Positions 12,994 to 25,397 of a stretch of 64,000 nt of DNA are shown one piece after another. The notes beneath the pieces are model-generated. The model was not told the DNA's origin. It saw only the letters and a list, made by a program, of their open reading frames with translations, and did no database searches. The position numbers were made by a program, and so were the translations under genes. The first letter of the stretch is position 1, and every line of letters begins with the position of its first letter. The DNA lies in NCBI RefSeq assembly GCF_028769735.1, contig NC_088171.1, positions 127,985,533 to 128,049,532 of the forward strand, in the 5' to 3' direction. Origin of the DNA: Zonotrichia leucophrys gambelii. Taxonomy: Eukaryota; Chordata; Aves; Passeriformes; Passerellidae.

Positions 12994-15900
12994 TCCAGGC
13001 TTTTGCAATAGCCCTTATATTTACAGTAGTGAATGCCCCTAGAATTGGTAATATTTCTGAAAGTGGAATCAATTTTTCAAGATCAGGACTGTAACTAAGC
13101 ACATTACAGCCATGCTGAACTCAGCGAGTGAACAAGGCTCTCTGAGCTGGCTCCTAAACCCAAGAGGATATTCTGAAAGGCAAGGATAAAACAGTCTGTC
13201 TTTTCTATATCTAAACTTTCAGAGCAGCAGTGGGCTTTCTAACAAATGAAGACCACATACTCCTGCTGCATATCCACACTGTGGTAGTGCCTCCCAGCTT
13301 TGCTCAGAGGCTTGTTACAGGAGCTGCACAAGTGCAAGAGAATGAGCAGGAGTGAACCCCACATGCCCTAATAGTCAGATGAACATAGACAGGCTTGAAA
13401 GAACAACACAGTTCTTGTAAGTGATGGAGAGTTATCCACAAAGCAGTCACCTCAACAATGGCAGATTGTCCTGCAGACACCAAGGCAAAGGTGTTGCAAC
13501 TATGAAGGCTAAGGGCACCATTCCCTCAGACATTTTAGAGATGAAGGTTAAGGAAAAGAATCTTTTAGACATCTCCCAAGCCTGGGGCCAGTGTGGGAGA
13601 AAGAAGTAAGATGCTTCTGGGAAAAGGTAAAACTAGGAAACAACAGCTGGCATTCACAGGGCAAAAGGAGGTTGGAATCAACCATGTCAAAACCAAAGCA
13701 AGATATGGAGGATGAGAGAGAATGAATACCTGAGCAGTGGAGTGACAAAAACACAAAAGCAAAAGGAGGTTAGAGGGGTAAAGCTCTTTATGGGGCAGAG
13801 CAGTGTCTTTCTTCCTCAAGACACCAAGGGCTGAGGATCAGAGACATGCTTTTGGCTATTAATGCTGTTATTTCTTTCTCATAGTAAGAATCAACTACAT
13901 GTTTCAAAGAGTAACTGGAAAATTATAAACTCATACATAATTATATACTATATGCCAACATTCTTGGATTGTTAAAAGCAAAAATATCTCCAGAAGTTTC
14001 TTTTTTCTTTAATTTTCTTAAGCCAAATCTGCTGACTTTTTCCATTGTTCTGGGTAAAGCAATATAATTGCATATAAATATATATAGTGCATGTGGGTTT
14101 CCTTTAATTCACTAACTGTACACTAAGTACAGTTCTTTAACTGTACTTACATAAACTGTCAAATATTTTCTTTAACATAAATGATGGAGGAATGGCAAAC
14201 TGACAAATAAAATGAATATTAATAAATTTCTCATGATCTTTTATGTACCAGTGAAATAATCACTTTCACAGTGGTCACTGCATCTTTTCCACCCATATTC
14301 ATCAAGGTTCATTATCTGTGCTCCTCGTGCTTTTAAAAGCAGCCTTTCTATCCAAACTTCTTTCCTCTTCAGATCAGTTCTGGAATTCCTTCTCCACACT
14401 TTGATTCCCTCGTTTCCTGTGATTACCCAAAACAGGTAGTATGGCTTCCTGTCTGGTATGTAAACACCTTTCCATTAGTAGTTCGGTGGGGATACTTTTT
14501 GTGGGACTACATGCTGCTGTTTGATAAGATAGTAGGAATGAAGCTATTTTCTGATTTAAAGATAGGGTATCTCTCCTGATTGCTTGTGTGACAGTTAAAA
14601 AGTTCTAAAAACATTTGGATTCCCATTAGGACTCTGATGGTAGGGCACTGATAAAACATGTCAAATTTTATCAACACACAGAAATTCTCTCCATTTTTAA
14701 GGTGTAAATGACATCCTAATATATCAAGCATTGATTCTTTAGGCAAAACAAAAGTCACAGAAACTAAGGGACCTGTAGGCTAGAGAGGACTGTACAACAA
14801 ATCCTGGCCTCATTTGCAAAGTTGTTATCGAAGAAAGGGCAACTTCACATGGATTTCTTGGTGAATGAGCTTTCAGCTATAAAAACTGGCAAGGTTTATG
14901 GTTATAAATCAGTTCTCCAGTATCATCAGTATCAGACCATCAAGCATGCTGTCTCACTTAGACTTTTTTGTGAAATGTACTGGGACAAGAAGTGTGTGTC
15001 AATAGACTTTTCTTTCTATTTAATGCTTTTTCTAAATAAATATGTCTTCAGAGTTGTGCAGTAACTTTGCAAAAGTATCAGTGAATTTGATGAGCAATGA
15101 GTTTCCCATTGCAGCTTTGGTAATGTTTCCTCACAGCTGATGCTTCCTCACAGCTCATGTGTTCTCTCTTTCTTGGGCATGATGGTAGCATTTAATAGTA
15201 GGCTTGCAGACTTTTCTGGGGCTGCCCATGCAGATTAAAAAATTTCAGTAGTTTTTCCTAGCACGTAGGCTTTTCCTCAGTCCTGTTTTACCAGTCTCCT
15301 TCTGATGACTTGGTATCATTAAGGTTGTATTTACATAGCCCTTAGGCAGTGTGCTGTCACCTGGTACCACTGCAATGATAGAGAACTTGGGGAAAAAGCT
15401 GTCTCAGATAAAAAATAAAACCAGAGAACAATATATCCAGGCCTCCACACTGCCAATCTAAATCTAGCTGGGGTGCAATCACCAAAGCTGTAGTCTCAGC
15501 TTTGGGGTAGTAAACTCCCCCTTTGTGCTCTTTGTATCCTAGGAAAATCACCATTCATCTCCGGCTATCAGTAGTCAAAACTGAAGTACAGTTTAATATT
15601 TAAACAAGACATTGTTTATTCAGAGTGGGAGAGACAGAAGATACTGACAAAGCCAAGAAATAAAATACAAGCCTGACCAGAACCTTCCTAGAGGAACCTA
15701 AATACCAAATATCATTGTGAAATAGTGGTAGCATTAACCTTCCATGGAACTGACTCCCTCTCTGATATCAATAATCCTTAACAGGTCACCCAAAACCTTT
15801 TCTTCATCTTCCAAAACATTTGGTACTCACTTCCAAGAAGAAACTGTTCCCCCACAGGCTCCAGACAAGGAAACAGCTCTGAACTGTGCTCATCTCAGCC

Positions 15901-16099
15901 CCAAAAGCTGCTGCTGCTGCTTGAGAACTGCTTTAAATCAACACACTTACCAGATGCTCGGCCCCGCCAGCTTTGGCAGCTGCACCATCTGTCTCAGTCC
16001 CCAAGATGGAGTAGACTTGGTGGGCTGCTTGTAACTCCCACGGGACCCTCTGCATGGACCATACACTGCTGGGAATGGCAATGTACCAGGGCTCTGCCA
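12994..16099. other. Anonymous sequence
   Basis: No supported gene. The L1-like fossil annotated next may extend into 15350-16100, because several broken minus-strand frames lie there, but I cannot recognise a family in them. Confidence 0.45.
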
Positions 16100-16600
16100 G
16101 AAAAACACAAGGAATTAATCCATCTGAATGCCCTGGGGCAAAAATAAGGGTAGCATCTTTCACAAACTGTTTCCCTCAATCTGCATCCCAGAGGAGGTAA
16201 TCTTTATTTTCATATAGAACTCCCAGTTTCAGAAGAGATGACAGACTTGGGTTTTAAATCTACAAAGGCTTTTTTAAAGTTCTACCAACTCCTTCTTTCT
16301 TGTATCTTTTGGCTGAAGTCTGGAGAAATTGTTATCACTTGTCCTTGGAATTCAATGCTTCTCTCTTTCCTGGCTGCCTGAAGGATCTTCTCCTTATCTC
16401 TCATTTCCACTAAAGTCAGAAGCATTGTGTTCTTGGAAGGAGTACCCTTGAGTTGGTTGTGGGTGAGTATTTTTTAGCATCAATCAATGCAGGAAACATC
16501 CTCATTTTCTGGCAGCTCACAAATAGCAGACTGCAATTTTCTAGGAAATCCACTAGATCTTTTCTGTCATTTCCAGCTGAAGATACTGACATTTATTCAC
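16100..16600 (-). mobile_element. Decayed L1/Tx1-like LINE ORF1 fragment
   Basis: On the minus strand an uninterrupted run of 47 codons (16425 down to 16285) reads like the RNA-binding and C-terminal part of an L1-type ORF1 protein. Its landmarks, in the right order, are VEMRDKEKILQAARKE, then GQVITISPDFSQ, then KIQERRSW. These correspond to the family's 'K-E-x-IL-x-AAR', 'P-D-(Y/F)-S' and 'RR-x-(F/W)' blocks. A stop follows directly at 16284-16282. The frame continues past it with a VDLKPKSVISSE-like stretch, then further stops, to about 16100. Upstream (16440-16600) there is weaker similarity (an ELPENED-type stretch in a different frame). ORF1p is the coiled-coil nucleic-acid chaperone of L1 and Tx1 elements. 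I see no polymerase ORF beside it. The copy is dead and old. A domesticated ORF1-derived host gene fragment is a less likely alternative. Confidence 0.55.
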
Positions 16601-19600
16601 AAGAGTCTGGTTTAAATACCAGCTTTTTCTTTCTGAGCATGTCAGCACTCTGACCATAGATTACATGGTTCATTTTAACAGATCTCTGTTTAGTCTGCAT
16701 GCAGAAGGCTTTTGTGTCAGGCCATTGATCTGTGCAGTCAATCTGATTTCCTTTTTATCCATGTAGAGCAGTAGTACTAACTTTGCTAGAAGCTAAACAT
16801 CATCCATACAACAAATACAAAATCTGTATCAGTAATTAGGATCTGAAGATGCAATGTTATCATTCCCTCCTCATTTTTTTTCTCTCCCTTAATCTGGAAA
16901 TCAGCCATTGGCAGTGCTGTAGAAGAGAGTGTTGGCATAAAAGACTTCAGATGAAACGTCATTTAATAAAATTGATTCAAGCCTCTGAAGTATTGTTCTG
17001 ATCCAGAGTAAAAGAGCAGAGCTGTAATGGCCTAACAATATGTAGGACTAGAAACTTTGGTTTACTGGGGGACAATCTCAGTAAGAAGACAAGGAGGGCA
17101 GGAGAACTGGATTCTGCTTCTGCCTCCACTGCTGAGCTATGCTGGGCAAATCACCTCAGCTGTTGCTGCCTCCTGGCCCCCTCCACATTTTGCGCTTTTA
17201 GATTGGGGTGGCAGGGTATAGCATGTGGTCAAAAAGAGGTTTCAATCTCTCAAGATCACTTATAGTGATTACTATTAATTACTATTAATAATCAATTATT
17301 ATTACAAATTACTGTTAATCATAAAATCCAAGGTAAAGCGTGTGTGACAGGTTGCAGTGGCTCCTGGATGTGTGCCCGAGGGATGCTCATGATTTCCCAG
17401 TACATGGGGTGTGGTGGGGAGCACTGAGTACCTGATGACTCTTCCCACCTTTGCCTCTGAAAGTGTTGCAGCCAACAGGGGCAGCTGCAGGAGATGGAGG
17501 AAGGGCCTCTCCCTCAGCAGCCAGTTTGTGCAGAACTGGGGGAGTGAGGAGGTGCTCAAGCCGCCCTGCTCTTCTCTTCATTATCACCTCTGAGTAACAG
17601 AGAGGCAAAACTGCTGGCTGCAGAAGGCCTGGCTGGGCAAGCTGTGCCTGTGCACGAGTCATAGTGATGGTAAAAGATGCAGAAAAGGGGCTGTGAGGGT
17701 GTAGCAGAGAAGAGGACAGGAGGCAAAAGCCCACAGAACTGAATGACAGCATGGTTGAGGCCTCTGAGGATGAGAAACAAGATCATGCAAGGGGAGAACA
17801 ATGGCAGACATTTGATGACAAATTCTTTCCAGAAGACTTTAATCACAAAAGCTGACATTTTCTACTGAATGCTATAGCCTTATACTGATGACCACGGTGC
17901 CACTATATTCATTAACATCTTCAAGTCATACTTAATTATAGTAATTATCTCCTTTTCCTCTGTTATTTTCCTCCTGGATTTTGTTTCTTCATTTCTCTTT
18001 CTAATTTTGCTTTTTGTTGTTCACTTTCCCATATCTTTAAAATTCCATTAATTGTCAGAGACTGAAAAGATTTTATTAAAAAGTTTATATTAAAAAAAAA
18101 GCGTCCCTCACTGAGTGCCTGAAAAAATGAAATTACATGTTAGTCCATATTAGATGTATTACAGGAATGATCTTCGCTCTAAAGTTCCAGATCTCTCTGT
18201 GCTGAAGGGGTGGAGTGTGGAGAAATCCACAAATCCCATTTCAGGGACTATCAGATACTCAAAAAAAAAAAAAAAAAGGGTACAATTAAATGTTGCTGTG
18301 TTACCTCTGTGCGATGTTGCAATTACATCCACCCTTCTTCCACTGGATGTGCTAAGGAGCAGCAATCCAGGGTGTGATGGAAAAAACTGCACAAATTCTC
18401 TACTAGCAGAGCTCCTCCACTCTGTGCACCTTCACCTCTGGATACTTTCTGAGCAAGCTGGTTCTGGTACCTTGTTTCAGGTTAGATCTTCATGAGGACT
18501 AAATGAGATTAGCTCCACTGACTGCAGGGAAATCATATCAATGTAAATCAATTCAGACTGGGATAAAATCTTCATGAAACTAATTGAAGTGGTCTTCATT
18601 AGGAAACTTTCAAGACTCTAATTAAAATTAGGAGGTTATTATTTGACATAAATTGCAAGAATCATATATATGGCAATTTTTACCTTTTTTCCTCTTACAA
18701 ATTAACAACAAATGAGTTATAAATTTGTCACATACACTTATTATTTGAAGTCAGTGGAAACTATGAATAATTTAATCCTTAAATTGTGTATCTCCAGGAC
18801 TTATTAAGAATTTGGTATTCACAGTCTCCGATATTTATTTTTGTTTTGACTGAACACACAGATCAGTGATGGATTTCTGCTCATTAGTATGAATTTTATG
18901 TTGTTGCACATAAGATTTACTAGCCCATAAATAATATCAGCAAACTCATTTGTTAGTATAGCCTGACAAAATGAACACAAAACGAGTATAAGCACAGCTG
19001 CATATAATGTAGCTAGAAACTGAATATTCACAGAATTTGACCTTTTCAAAGCCTCTTTGTATGAGTCCAGTTTTAGTATGCTGCAGAGCAGTCAAATATC
19101 TAATGTACTTGGGAGAAAACTGCATTTATGCTCCTTTACACCTTTATAAATGGTCTCAAAGGGAATTGAAAGTATATGCTGATGAGATGCTGAAAAGGTA
19201 ACAGCGGGGGAAAAGGTAGAGACAAAGAGCTGGGAAGAAGGTGGACCTTGGGCATATGATGAGAAAATAATAAAAATAATTCAATCTGCGAATATGCTGG
19301 GAGCAGAGGGAGGCAGCACCTGCTCTGGGGCCACATGGTGAGCCAGCAGTCAAAATAGCCATGGCTGGTTGGAGAGACAATTACAGAGGTTAGAGAGGTT
19401 AGGCATTGTCCTTTATTTCCAGCCTCACCACCAGGTTCTGCCTATTTCTTGCCATGGCTCCTTTTCCTTGAGGGAATTTGTAGCAACCATACAACCTTTC
19501 TGCTGTTGTTTCAGAGCTGGAGCAGCTCTGGGGTACCCCTGCCGTCAAGCCTCACCCACAGTCTCAGGGTGCTGACCTGAACCTCCCCAAAGAGTCCACG

Positions 19601-20057
19601 GGGCATTGTAGCTCTCTACAGGAGGCCTGTGAAACTTTGTCAAGAGGAGAATTTCACTTCTCCTGGGTCAATTTGCTTTGTTTGAAGTCTGTTATGTTTG
19701 CCCTTGAAATAATTTCTCCTGCAGTGGAAATCTCTGTTTGTTCTCATTTGATACTGTTTTTCTCAGGCACTGGGTTTTTGGTACAGCATTACACTGGTAT
19801 TTGAAACAGCTATCCTGAGAGCAGTTTCTGTCCAAGTATTTCAGAATTTTCTGGAAGCCCACTTGCCTGAGCAGAGGTAGACAGTATAAATGTTTAGGTT
19901 TTATCAATGCAACTACAAAGTGCCATGTAATTTTTTAGAATTAAATGGGTAAAAATCTTTCTGTGGGTCTACATTGATTTTTCTCTTTGCCTGTGGGCTT
20001 TAGTTTGGGTTTGGTTTTTTTCTTTGGCTGGTGAATGCTTTGATGTTAAGGGTTTAA
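16601..20057. other. Anonymous sequence
   Basis: No gene recognised. There is an ATTA-rich low-complexity stretch at 17264-17322 and a poly(A) run at 18261-18277. The overlapping open frames at 17302-17858 on both strands shadow one another and have no motif. Confidence 0.5.
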
Positions 20058-20705
20058 TCATAGAATCCCAGAGTAGTTTTCATTAGAAGGAACCTTTGCA
20101 TGTTATCTAGTCCAAATCTCCTTGCACTGAGCAGGGACATCTTCAATGAGATCAGATTGCTTAGAGCTCCAGTCCAACCTGACCTTGAATGTTTCCAGGA
20201 AAGGGATATCTGCTACCTCTCTGGGCAACCTGTGACAGTGTTATACCACTCTCATAATACTAATGCGTGCCAGATACCCAACCAAAATCAACCCTTCTTC
20301 AGTTTAAAACCATTACCTCTGCAGTGTTCTATTGCAACTGCTAAAAAGTCTGTCCCCATCTTTCTTATAAACCCCTTTAAATATGGAGAGGCTGCTACAA
20401 GATCTGCCTGGAGATTTCCCTTCTTCAGTATGAACAACTCCAAGTTGTTGTCAAGCTTGTCTTCATGTGAGAGGTGCTCCAGCCCTCTGATCAACTTCAT
20501 ATCCCTTTTCTGGACTGGTCCATGACCTCCCTCCCCAGAGCTGAACACAGTACTCCAGGAAAGCCTTACAGGAGTGGAGTAGAGGGGCAAAATGACCTCC
20601 TTGATCTGCCAGTCACACTTCATTTGATGCACCCCAGGATATGTTGGCTTTCTGGGCTACAAGTGAACAATGCTGGGTCACATCCATCTTGTCCTCCACT
20701 TAGTA
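20058..20705 (-). mobile_element. CR1 LINE fragment (about 650 bp, 3' part)
   Basis: The plus strand shows the reverse complement of a long CR1 3' portion. It starts at the TCATAGAATC terminus (20058). It passes through recognisable blocks: CAACCTGACCTTGAATG near 20177, CTCTGGGCAACCTGTG near 20218 and GAGGTGCTCCAGCCCTCTGATC near 20471. It ends in the TTTCTGGGCTACAAGTGAACA block near 20650. The sequence runs from the 3' UTR into the end of ORF2. It is diverged and has no intact reading frame. The open frames at 20100-20525 (plus) and 20288-20632 (minus) are translations of this repeat. Confidence 0.9.
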
Positions 20706-21828
20706 TGTCTGCCTGTTCTCTAAAACAGAAGTGCCACAAAGCTCCATAAAGGCCAATGTAACAAATGTATTCTTACATGTGATATATGCTCAACTTACTT
20801 CTAAGGGTTTCTGTTGTTCCTCCTTTCCTGATGCTTCAGACTATTTCTTTTCCTAAATTATTTTTATTGAAAGATGAGAAAAATGCAAAGCCCCAGCTTA
20901 CAATCTCAGCTGAGAAATGAGTCATACCACCATGGACGCCTCCCAATAATGCTGCAAGATTTGTGTGCATGATTTGTAGTCATAGTTTGCAGGAGAAAGG
21001 AGAAACTAATTTATAACTATGCGTCATGGCAATGTTTCTTAGTGAAAAAAAAAAATACTGTCAGGAAAAAATGAGGCCTTAAAGGCCCTTTAGGAGGGAG
21101 GGCATAGCTGACAAAAATAAAAATGGGGGAGGTAGGGATGCCCTGGAGAAGCTGCATCCTCTTGGACTGAGCTTGTATTTGGAATCCCTCCGAGAGGAGG
21201 CTGTTTGTGCAGCCTGCTGTCGATAAATAAAACATTCACAAACTAGGTCAAGATTAGAGCTATGAGACACTAACAAAACTGGATGATGAGAGGCTCTTTT
21301 ATGTTGTTGAATAAATACACCAAGACCCATGAGCTGAAACTACTAAAAATTACTTGTTAGTAACTTTAAAAGTCCAGGGCAAAAAATGAGGCCCATATGA
21401 AAGAATTCTCTGGAAAAAATTCTTTGGGCAGAATAAGCATCCAGGGTATGGCTGCACAACTTTGGTTGAAACTTCTCAGCTTCAGGAACTTGAGCTCTGA
21501 AGAATTAAATATTAAATATTTTTCAGAGACTTGTTTGGCGTATCCAGGCTATGTAGAAAGTAGAAATAAAATTGAAAATTAAATATTAAATAAATCAAAT
21601 AAACATGTTTTGTTTACTGTATTTGTTTACAGTCTTTATGATTCAGCTTATACAGTGTACAAGATTGTCAGGAATGGCTTGGCAGAACTACCGGAAGCAA
21701 AAACCAAAATTTGCTATCAGTCAACTTGTGACAGGCAAAGCAGATGCCAGCACGCCAAAGGCATATTATTGAACAAGACCTATCCCAGGCCACTCTTCTT
21801 GTTTCCACGAAGTTTCACTGCCATGTTT
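20706..21828. other. Anonymous sequence
   Basis: I see nothing beyond chance open frames and AT-rich sequence. Confidence 0.5.
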
Positions 21829-22160
21829 ACAGAATCAGAGGATCAAAGGATCATTAAGGTTAGAAAATACCTCTGAGATCATGGAGTTCAACCTCTGACC
21901 AAGCAACACTATGTCAACTAGACAACACTAAATGCCACAAGTCATTTCTCAAATACTTCTAGGGATGGTGACTCCACCACCTCCCTGGGCAGCCCATTCC
22001 AATGTTTAACAACCCCTTCTGTGAAGAAATTCCTCCTGATATCCAGCCTGAATCTCACCTGGCACACATTCAGCCAGCTGTTGATCAGCATCCCCAGGTC
22101 CTTTTCCCTTGGACAGCCTTCCAGCCACCCTTCCCCAGGTCTGTAGCACTGCCTGCAGTC
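21829..22160 (-). mobile_element. CR1 LINE fragment (about 330 bp)
   Basis: The plus strand reads as reverse-complement CR1. It has an AGAATCAGAGGATC-type terminus, then AGATCATGGAGTTCAACC, then CACCTCCCTGGGCAGCCCATTCC, then AAATTCCTCCTGATATCCAG, and finally the CCCCAGGTCCTTTTCCCTTGG and CAGCCACCCTTCCCCAGGTCTGTAGCACTGC-like 3' UTR blocks. It is truncated at its 5' side on the minus strand. The coding-looking frame at 22002-22289 belongs mostly to this repeat. Confidence 0.88.
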
Positions 22161-23369
22161 ACTGTGGCTGAAACACTGGAGTGGGAATCATGCTTTGTAC
22201 ACCCTCTGCCCCTGAGGCTGGGAACTGGGATGTTGCAAAAGAGGCAACAACAAACAGAGGATCTCTCAGAGATGGTGCAAAAGAGATAAAAATAGAGGAT
22301 CTCTCACAAAACTTTAGTCTCACTAGGTGGGCCTGTCAGCTTGGAAAAAACTGTGGTTGTGGTCTAGTTCTAGATCCTGACAGTGCGGGTCTGATGTAGG
22401 ATTGTTATGGTAGTTCATTTAATCTGTGCAGTTATTACTGTGTCATTTCTACAGTCTGTGTGCCTCTGGTGTTAGTATCACATGTTAATCACTCTTTGAT
22501 TTCAATTTCTCTACATCTTAAGAACAAAATATCATTCTTATTGAAAGGTTATTCGATCTCCAGCATCACACAACCCTGCTACCAGCTCAAATGGCACTGG
22601 ATGCTATGCTAATATAGATGACTAAAGGAGTGGTTTTGTGAACTATACCTAAAGGGCCTGATCCAGAACTTGCCAGTCCATGGGTTTTCATTCAGATTGA
22701 TGGTGTTGCTATGCTGCAGGATGTGCTCTGTCAGCGGAAGAACCCACTTCCAAGTTTACTTCTAAAGGACCACTTCTGCAGCTTGGGTTGTTCCAGAATG
22801 TGCAAATAATACTTACTGAATAGGCCAATAAATTGTAAATTAATACATTAAAGTGTTAATTAAACACAGAGGATTCACAGATCTACATATCAGCATTTGG
22901 TCCACACACTCTGAATTTGGTCAGATAAATGCAAACTGTGTGAAAGAGTAAACACAGTTTTTCTTGATTTCGGGCAGAACACATAAAATATGTTTTATTG
23001 CTTATCTGTTCATTTATGCGGACATACCTGTTTGGCATCAGTGAAAGGACACTACTCTGAGCCTCGAGATGAGCTGTTGGCAGATTAGCATCTGATTGAT
23101 GATGCTACATGCCCCGGCAAGTTTTCTCATTTTCACAGCTCTTGTTTCTCTTGTTTTTACCTACCGTGAGCACACCCTAGCCGGACCTGCCTCAGGACAA
23201 GTTCTGGATGGGGAGTGCTGGGTTTTTACAGAAAATTGTCGCCTGTGACAAGAAGTTAGTAGCAGGCTGGCATAAGTACCATGAACAGGGACAGGCTGCT
23301 GAACAGGGGCAAAGCAGCGGCACTTTACATCGGATGGACACGATTTTCTTAAGGAAGAGCCTGACCCAG
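22161..23369. other. Anonymous sequence leading into the CpG island
   Basis: A short direct repeat of AGAGGATCTCTCA occurs twice within about 40 bp at 22256-22310. Otherwise nothing is recognised. Confidence 0.45.
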
Positions 23370-23610
23370 GCCACGGGCACCCGCGCCACCAGCCTGGCTC
23401 CTTCGCCTTGGTTTCCCAGCTGCGCACCTGAGCTCGCAGCACCCACCGAGCTGCGGAGTTCACAGTCGGTGGTGCGGGCGGCAATGGTTCAGCGGGCGGC
23501 TGTAATTCCCTGTGTCAGGAAACTAGCGCAGAGCAGCCGCCACGGCGCCTTCACCTCCTCCGGCCCCGGCCCTGCCGCGGCCCCGGCGCGGGGCGGGGCT
23601 GGCGGTGCCG

Positions 23611-23645
23611 CCGGCAGAGGGCGCGGTGCTGCCGGCAGAGGGCGC
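23611..23645 (+). promoter_or_regulatory. Two tandem CTCF-like binding motifs
   Basis: The 14-mer CCGGCAGAGGGCGC occurs exactly at 23611-23624 and again at 23632-23645, so the starts are 21 bp apart in the same orientation. It agrees with the vertebrate CTCF core CCASYAGRKGGCRS at 13 of 14 positions; only the third base differs. CTCF organises chromatin loops and insulates promoters. Occupancy is an inference. Confidence 0.5.
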
Positions 23646-23668
23646 TGAGGCGCCGGCGCTGAGGCGCC
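23641..23668 (+). repeat. Exact 14-bp tandem duplication
   Basis: GGCGCTGAGGCGCC is repeated exactly at 23641-23654 and 23655-23668, inside the CpG island and overlapping the end of the second CTCF-like motif. Confidence 0.9.
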
Positions 23669-23916
23669 GCCGGGCCTGGCTCTGCTGCGGGCGCAGCGCG
23701 GCGGGCGCGGGCCGCGGCCTCCCCGGGAGCCCCGGTAAACTCTGGCACCGCTCTTTATAGGAGCTTCATAGAACCAACCCCCGGCAGGTTAAAAAGGATA
23801 TGGAGTACAGGTATAGCCTGTGGAACAGTTCTAACCAGAGGTGTTATTAGGCAACACTTTTTTTTTTTTATCAGGCCAGTGTAGGATTTACGACATCATG
23901 GTTTTAATCAGAGAGA

Positions 23917-24131
23917 GGGTCGATTTCGTTTGGATAAAAGCGAGAAGTGTTTTGCGATGAGGGTGGTGAAACCCTGGAACAAGCTGCCCAGAGATTTCCC
24001 ATGCCTGGAAACATTTAAGGCCCTGTTTGATGGGGCTCTGAGCAAGGTGGTATCCCTGCCCATGGCAGGGGAGCTGGAACTACAGGACTTTCAAAAGTTT
24101 CTTCCAACCAAACAATTCTGTGATTCTATTA
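23917..24131 (+). mobile_element. CR1 LINE, 3' end (about 215 bp)
   Basis: Sense-strand CR1 3' UTR. It contains GAGGGTGGTGAAACCCTGG, CTGCCCAGAGATTTCCC, GTATCCCTGCCCATGGCAGG and the terminal AATTCTGTGATTCTATT octamer tail. It sits less than 200 bp downstream of the CpG island. Related but unclear sequence may extend back to about 23765. The small open frame at 23930-24148 is a translation of this UTR. Confidence 0.9.
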
Positions 24132-25397
24132 TTATGTACAGATCATAGTCTTGCATACTGATACTTTTCTTCCCCTACGGTGGCCCAAGAGTCAGTGACT
24201 CCTGTTCTACGGGCACAGCTCCATATCCGGATATTTGCACATCTCTTGTGGACACTTGTCTTGTGAACACTCTGTGGGCTGATCAGGCAGAGGCCTGCCC
24301 TCTGCAATAGAGATCTGGCTGGTCAGCCCTGTGTGCTTGAATTCGTGGTTGTGTTTTCCTTAAAGGGGTCAACTTCTAATATATGAACCCTCATAGCTCT
24401 GTATTTGTACTGTTATGAAAACTGATTTTCAGACTGAAATTCTTTCGGCACCAATTTTTCCAAGATTATTTACACATTTTGAGTGAACTCTACACTAAAG
24501 CACACATTATTGCTTCTGTGCAGTAATGCTCCAAAATTACATTTTCTAATTTTAAAAAGCCAGATAAACCCCTTTTCTTTCTTTTTTGAATTAAAAGTCC
24601 ATAAATTATTTATGTGACACTGAATACACACACACACTCGCACATATATAAATCCATTAATTTTCAGAATTTTCATTTACAATGACATAAGTCTGTTCAG
24701 TAAATAATAATGTGGGTCATAATCTTTGCATTATGGCATCAGAATTGGTACAAAGGGATAGTTGACTGTAACTTTCAGCCACTCTTCTGTTGTTCAGCCT
24801 GTTGTTTCTTTCTGGGATCAGGCTCTGACCATGACACTGTTTGCTGACTGAGATACCTCCTGCTGCTGCTGCTGAGGGATATTCATTGCTTCTGAAATTA
24901 TCTCTGTTCACAACTCTGCTTTGAAAACTGCTTCTACTTTGCAATTAAAAGCTATTGTTGCTAACAGTACCTGGATGCACAACACCCTTAGTCCTTTGTA
25001 GGTGTTTAGATGTGTATCTTTTTCTCTTTTTATGTTAACACTAAGAATAACTAAATCACACTGGGAAAACACTCTTCAAAACACTGCAAGCTGCTGTATT
25101 ATTTGTCTGCTCCCAAGTTTGTCAAAAAGGAGGTCACAGGTCTGCATTCAGCATTTGCTTTTGGAAGTCTGTAAGTTCCCTGATCCGTGAAGCTTACCTA
25201 ACTATGCCCCACTTGTCCTTTCCAGTATCTGTCATCATTTATCTCACTGACCATTCTGGTTTCTAGGAGGGGGAGGTAAACAGAATCTTGTCTATGTATT
25301 GCTCTACATTCATTCAAACTAATGGGCACCACAGCTTTCCTCTTCTCTCTTTTCACATTGCAAATACTTCTGAGGGGCTTTTGCATTTTATTCTTCA
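24132..25397. other. Anonymous sequence
   Basis: No supported gene or repeat. A short CA stretch lies near 24626-24640. Confidence 0.5.

Larger units (their letters stand above)
23370..23745. promoter_or_regulatory. CpG island, probable orphan promoter
   Basis: About 375 bp of very GC- and CpG-rich DNA lie in a CpG-poor window; it is the only such block. It contains a GGGCGGGGC Sp-factor box near 23590, two CTCF-like motifs and a 14-bp tandem repeat. In vertebrates such islands usually mark promoters. Both flanks show possible splice donors. On the minus strand there is a GTAGGTAA donor with its intron starting at 23164. On the plus strand there is a weaker CCG|GTAAAC at about 23734. Either could end a first exon, so a divergent or single noncoding transcript is possible. 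The open frames inside (23161-23748) are GC-rich artefacts with no family resemblance. Confidence 0.55.

Noticed and set aside
20100..20632. Open frames of 141 and 114 codons on opposite strands
   Set aside because: Both lie entirely within an antisense CR1 copy and translate its 3' part.
23161..23748. Overlapping open frames in the CpG island (up to 146 codons)
   Set aside because: High GC removes stop codons. The translations are Ala/Arg/Gly/Pro-rich in all frames and mutually overlapping.
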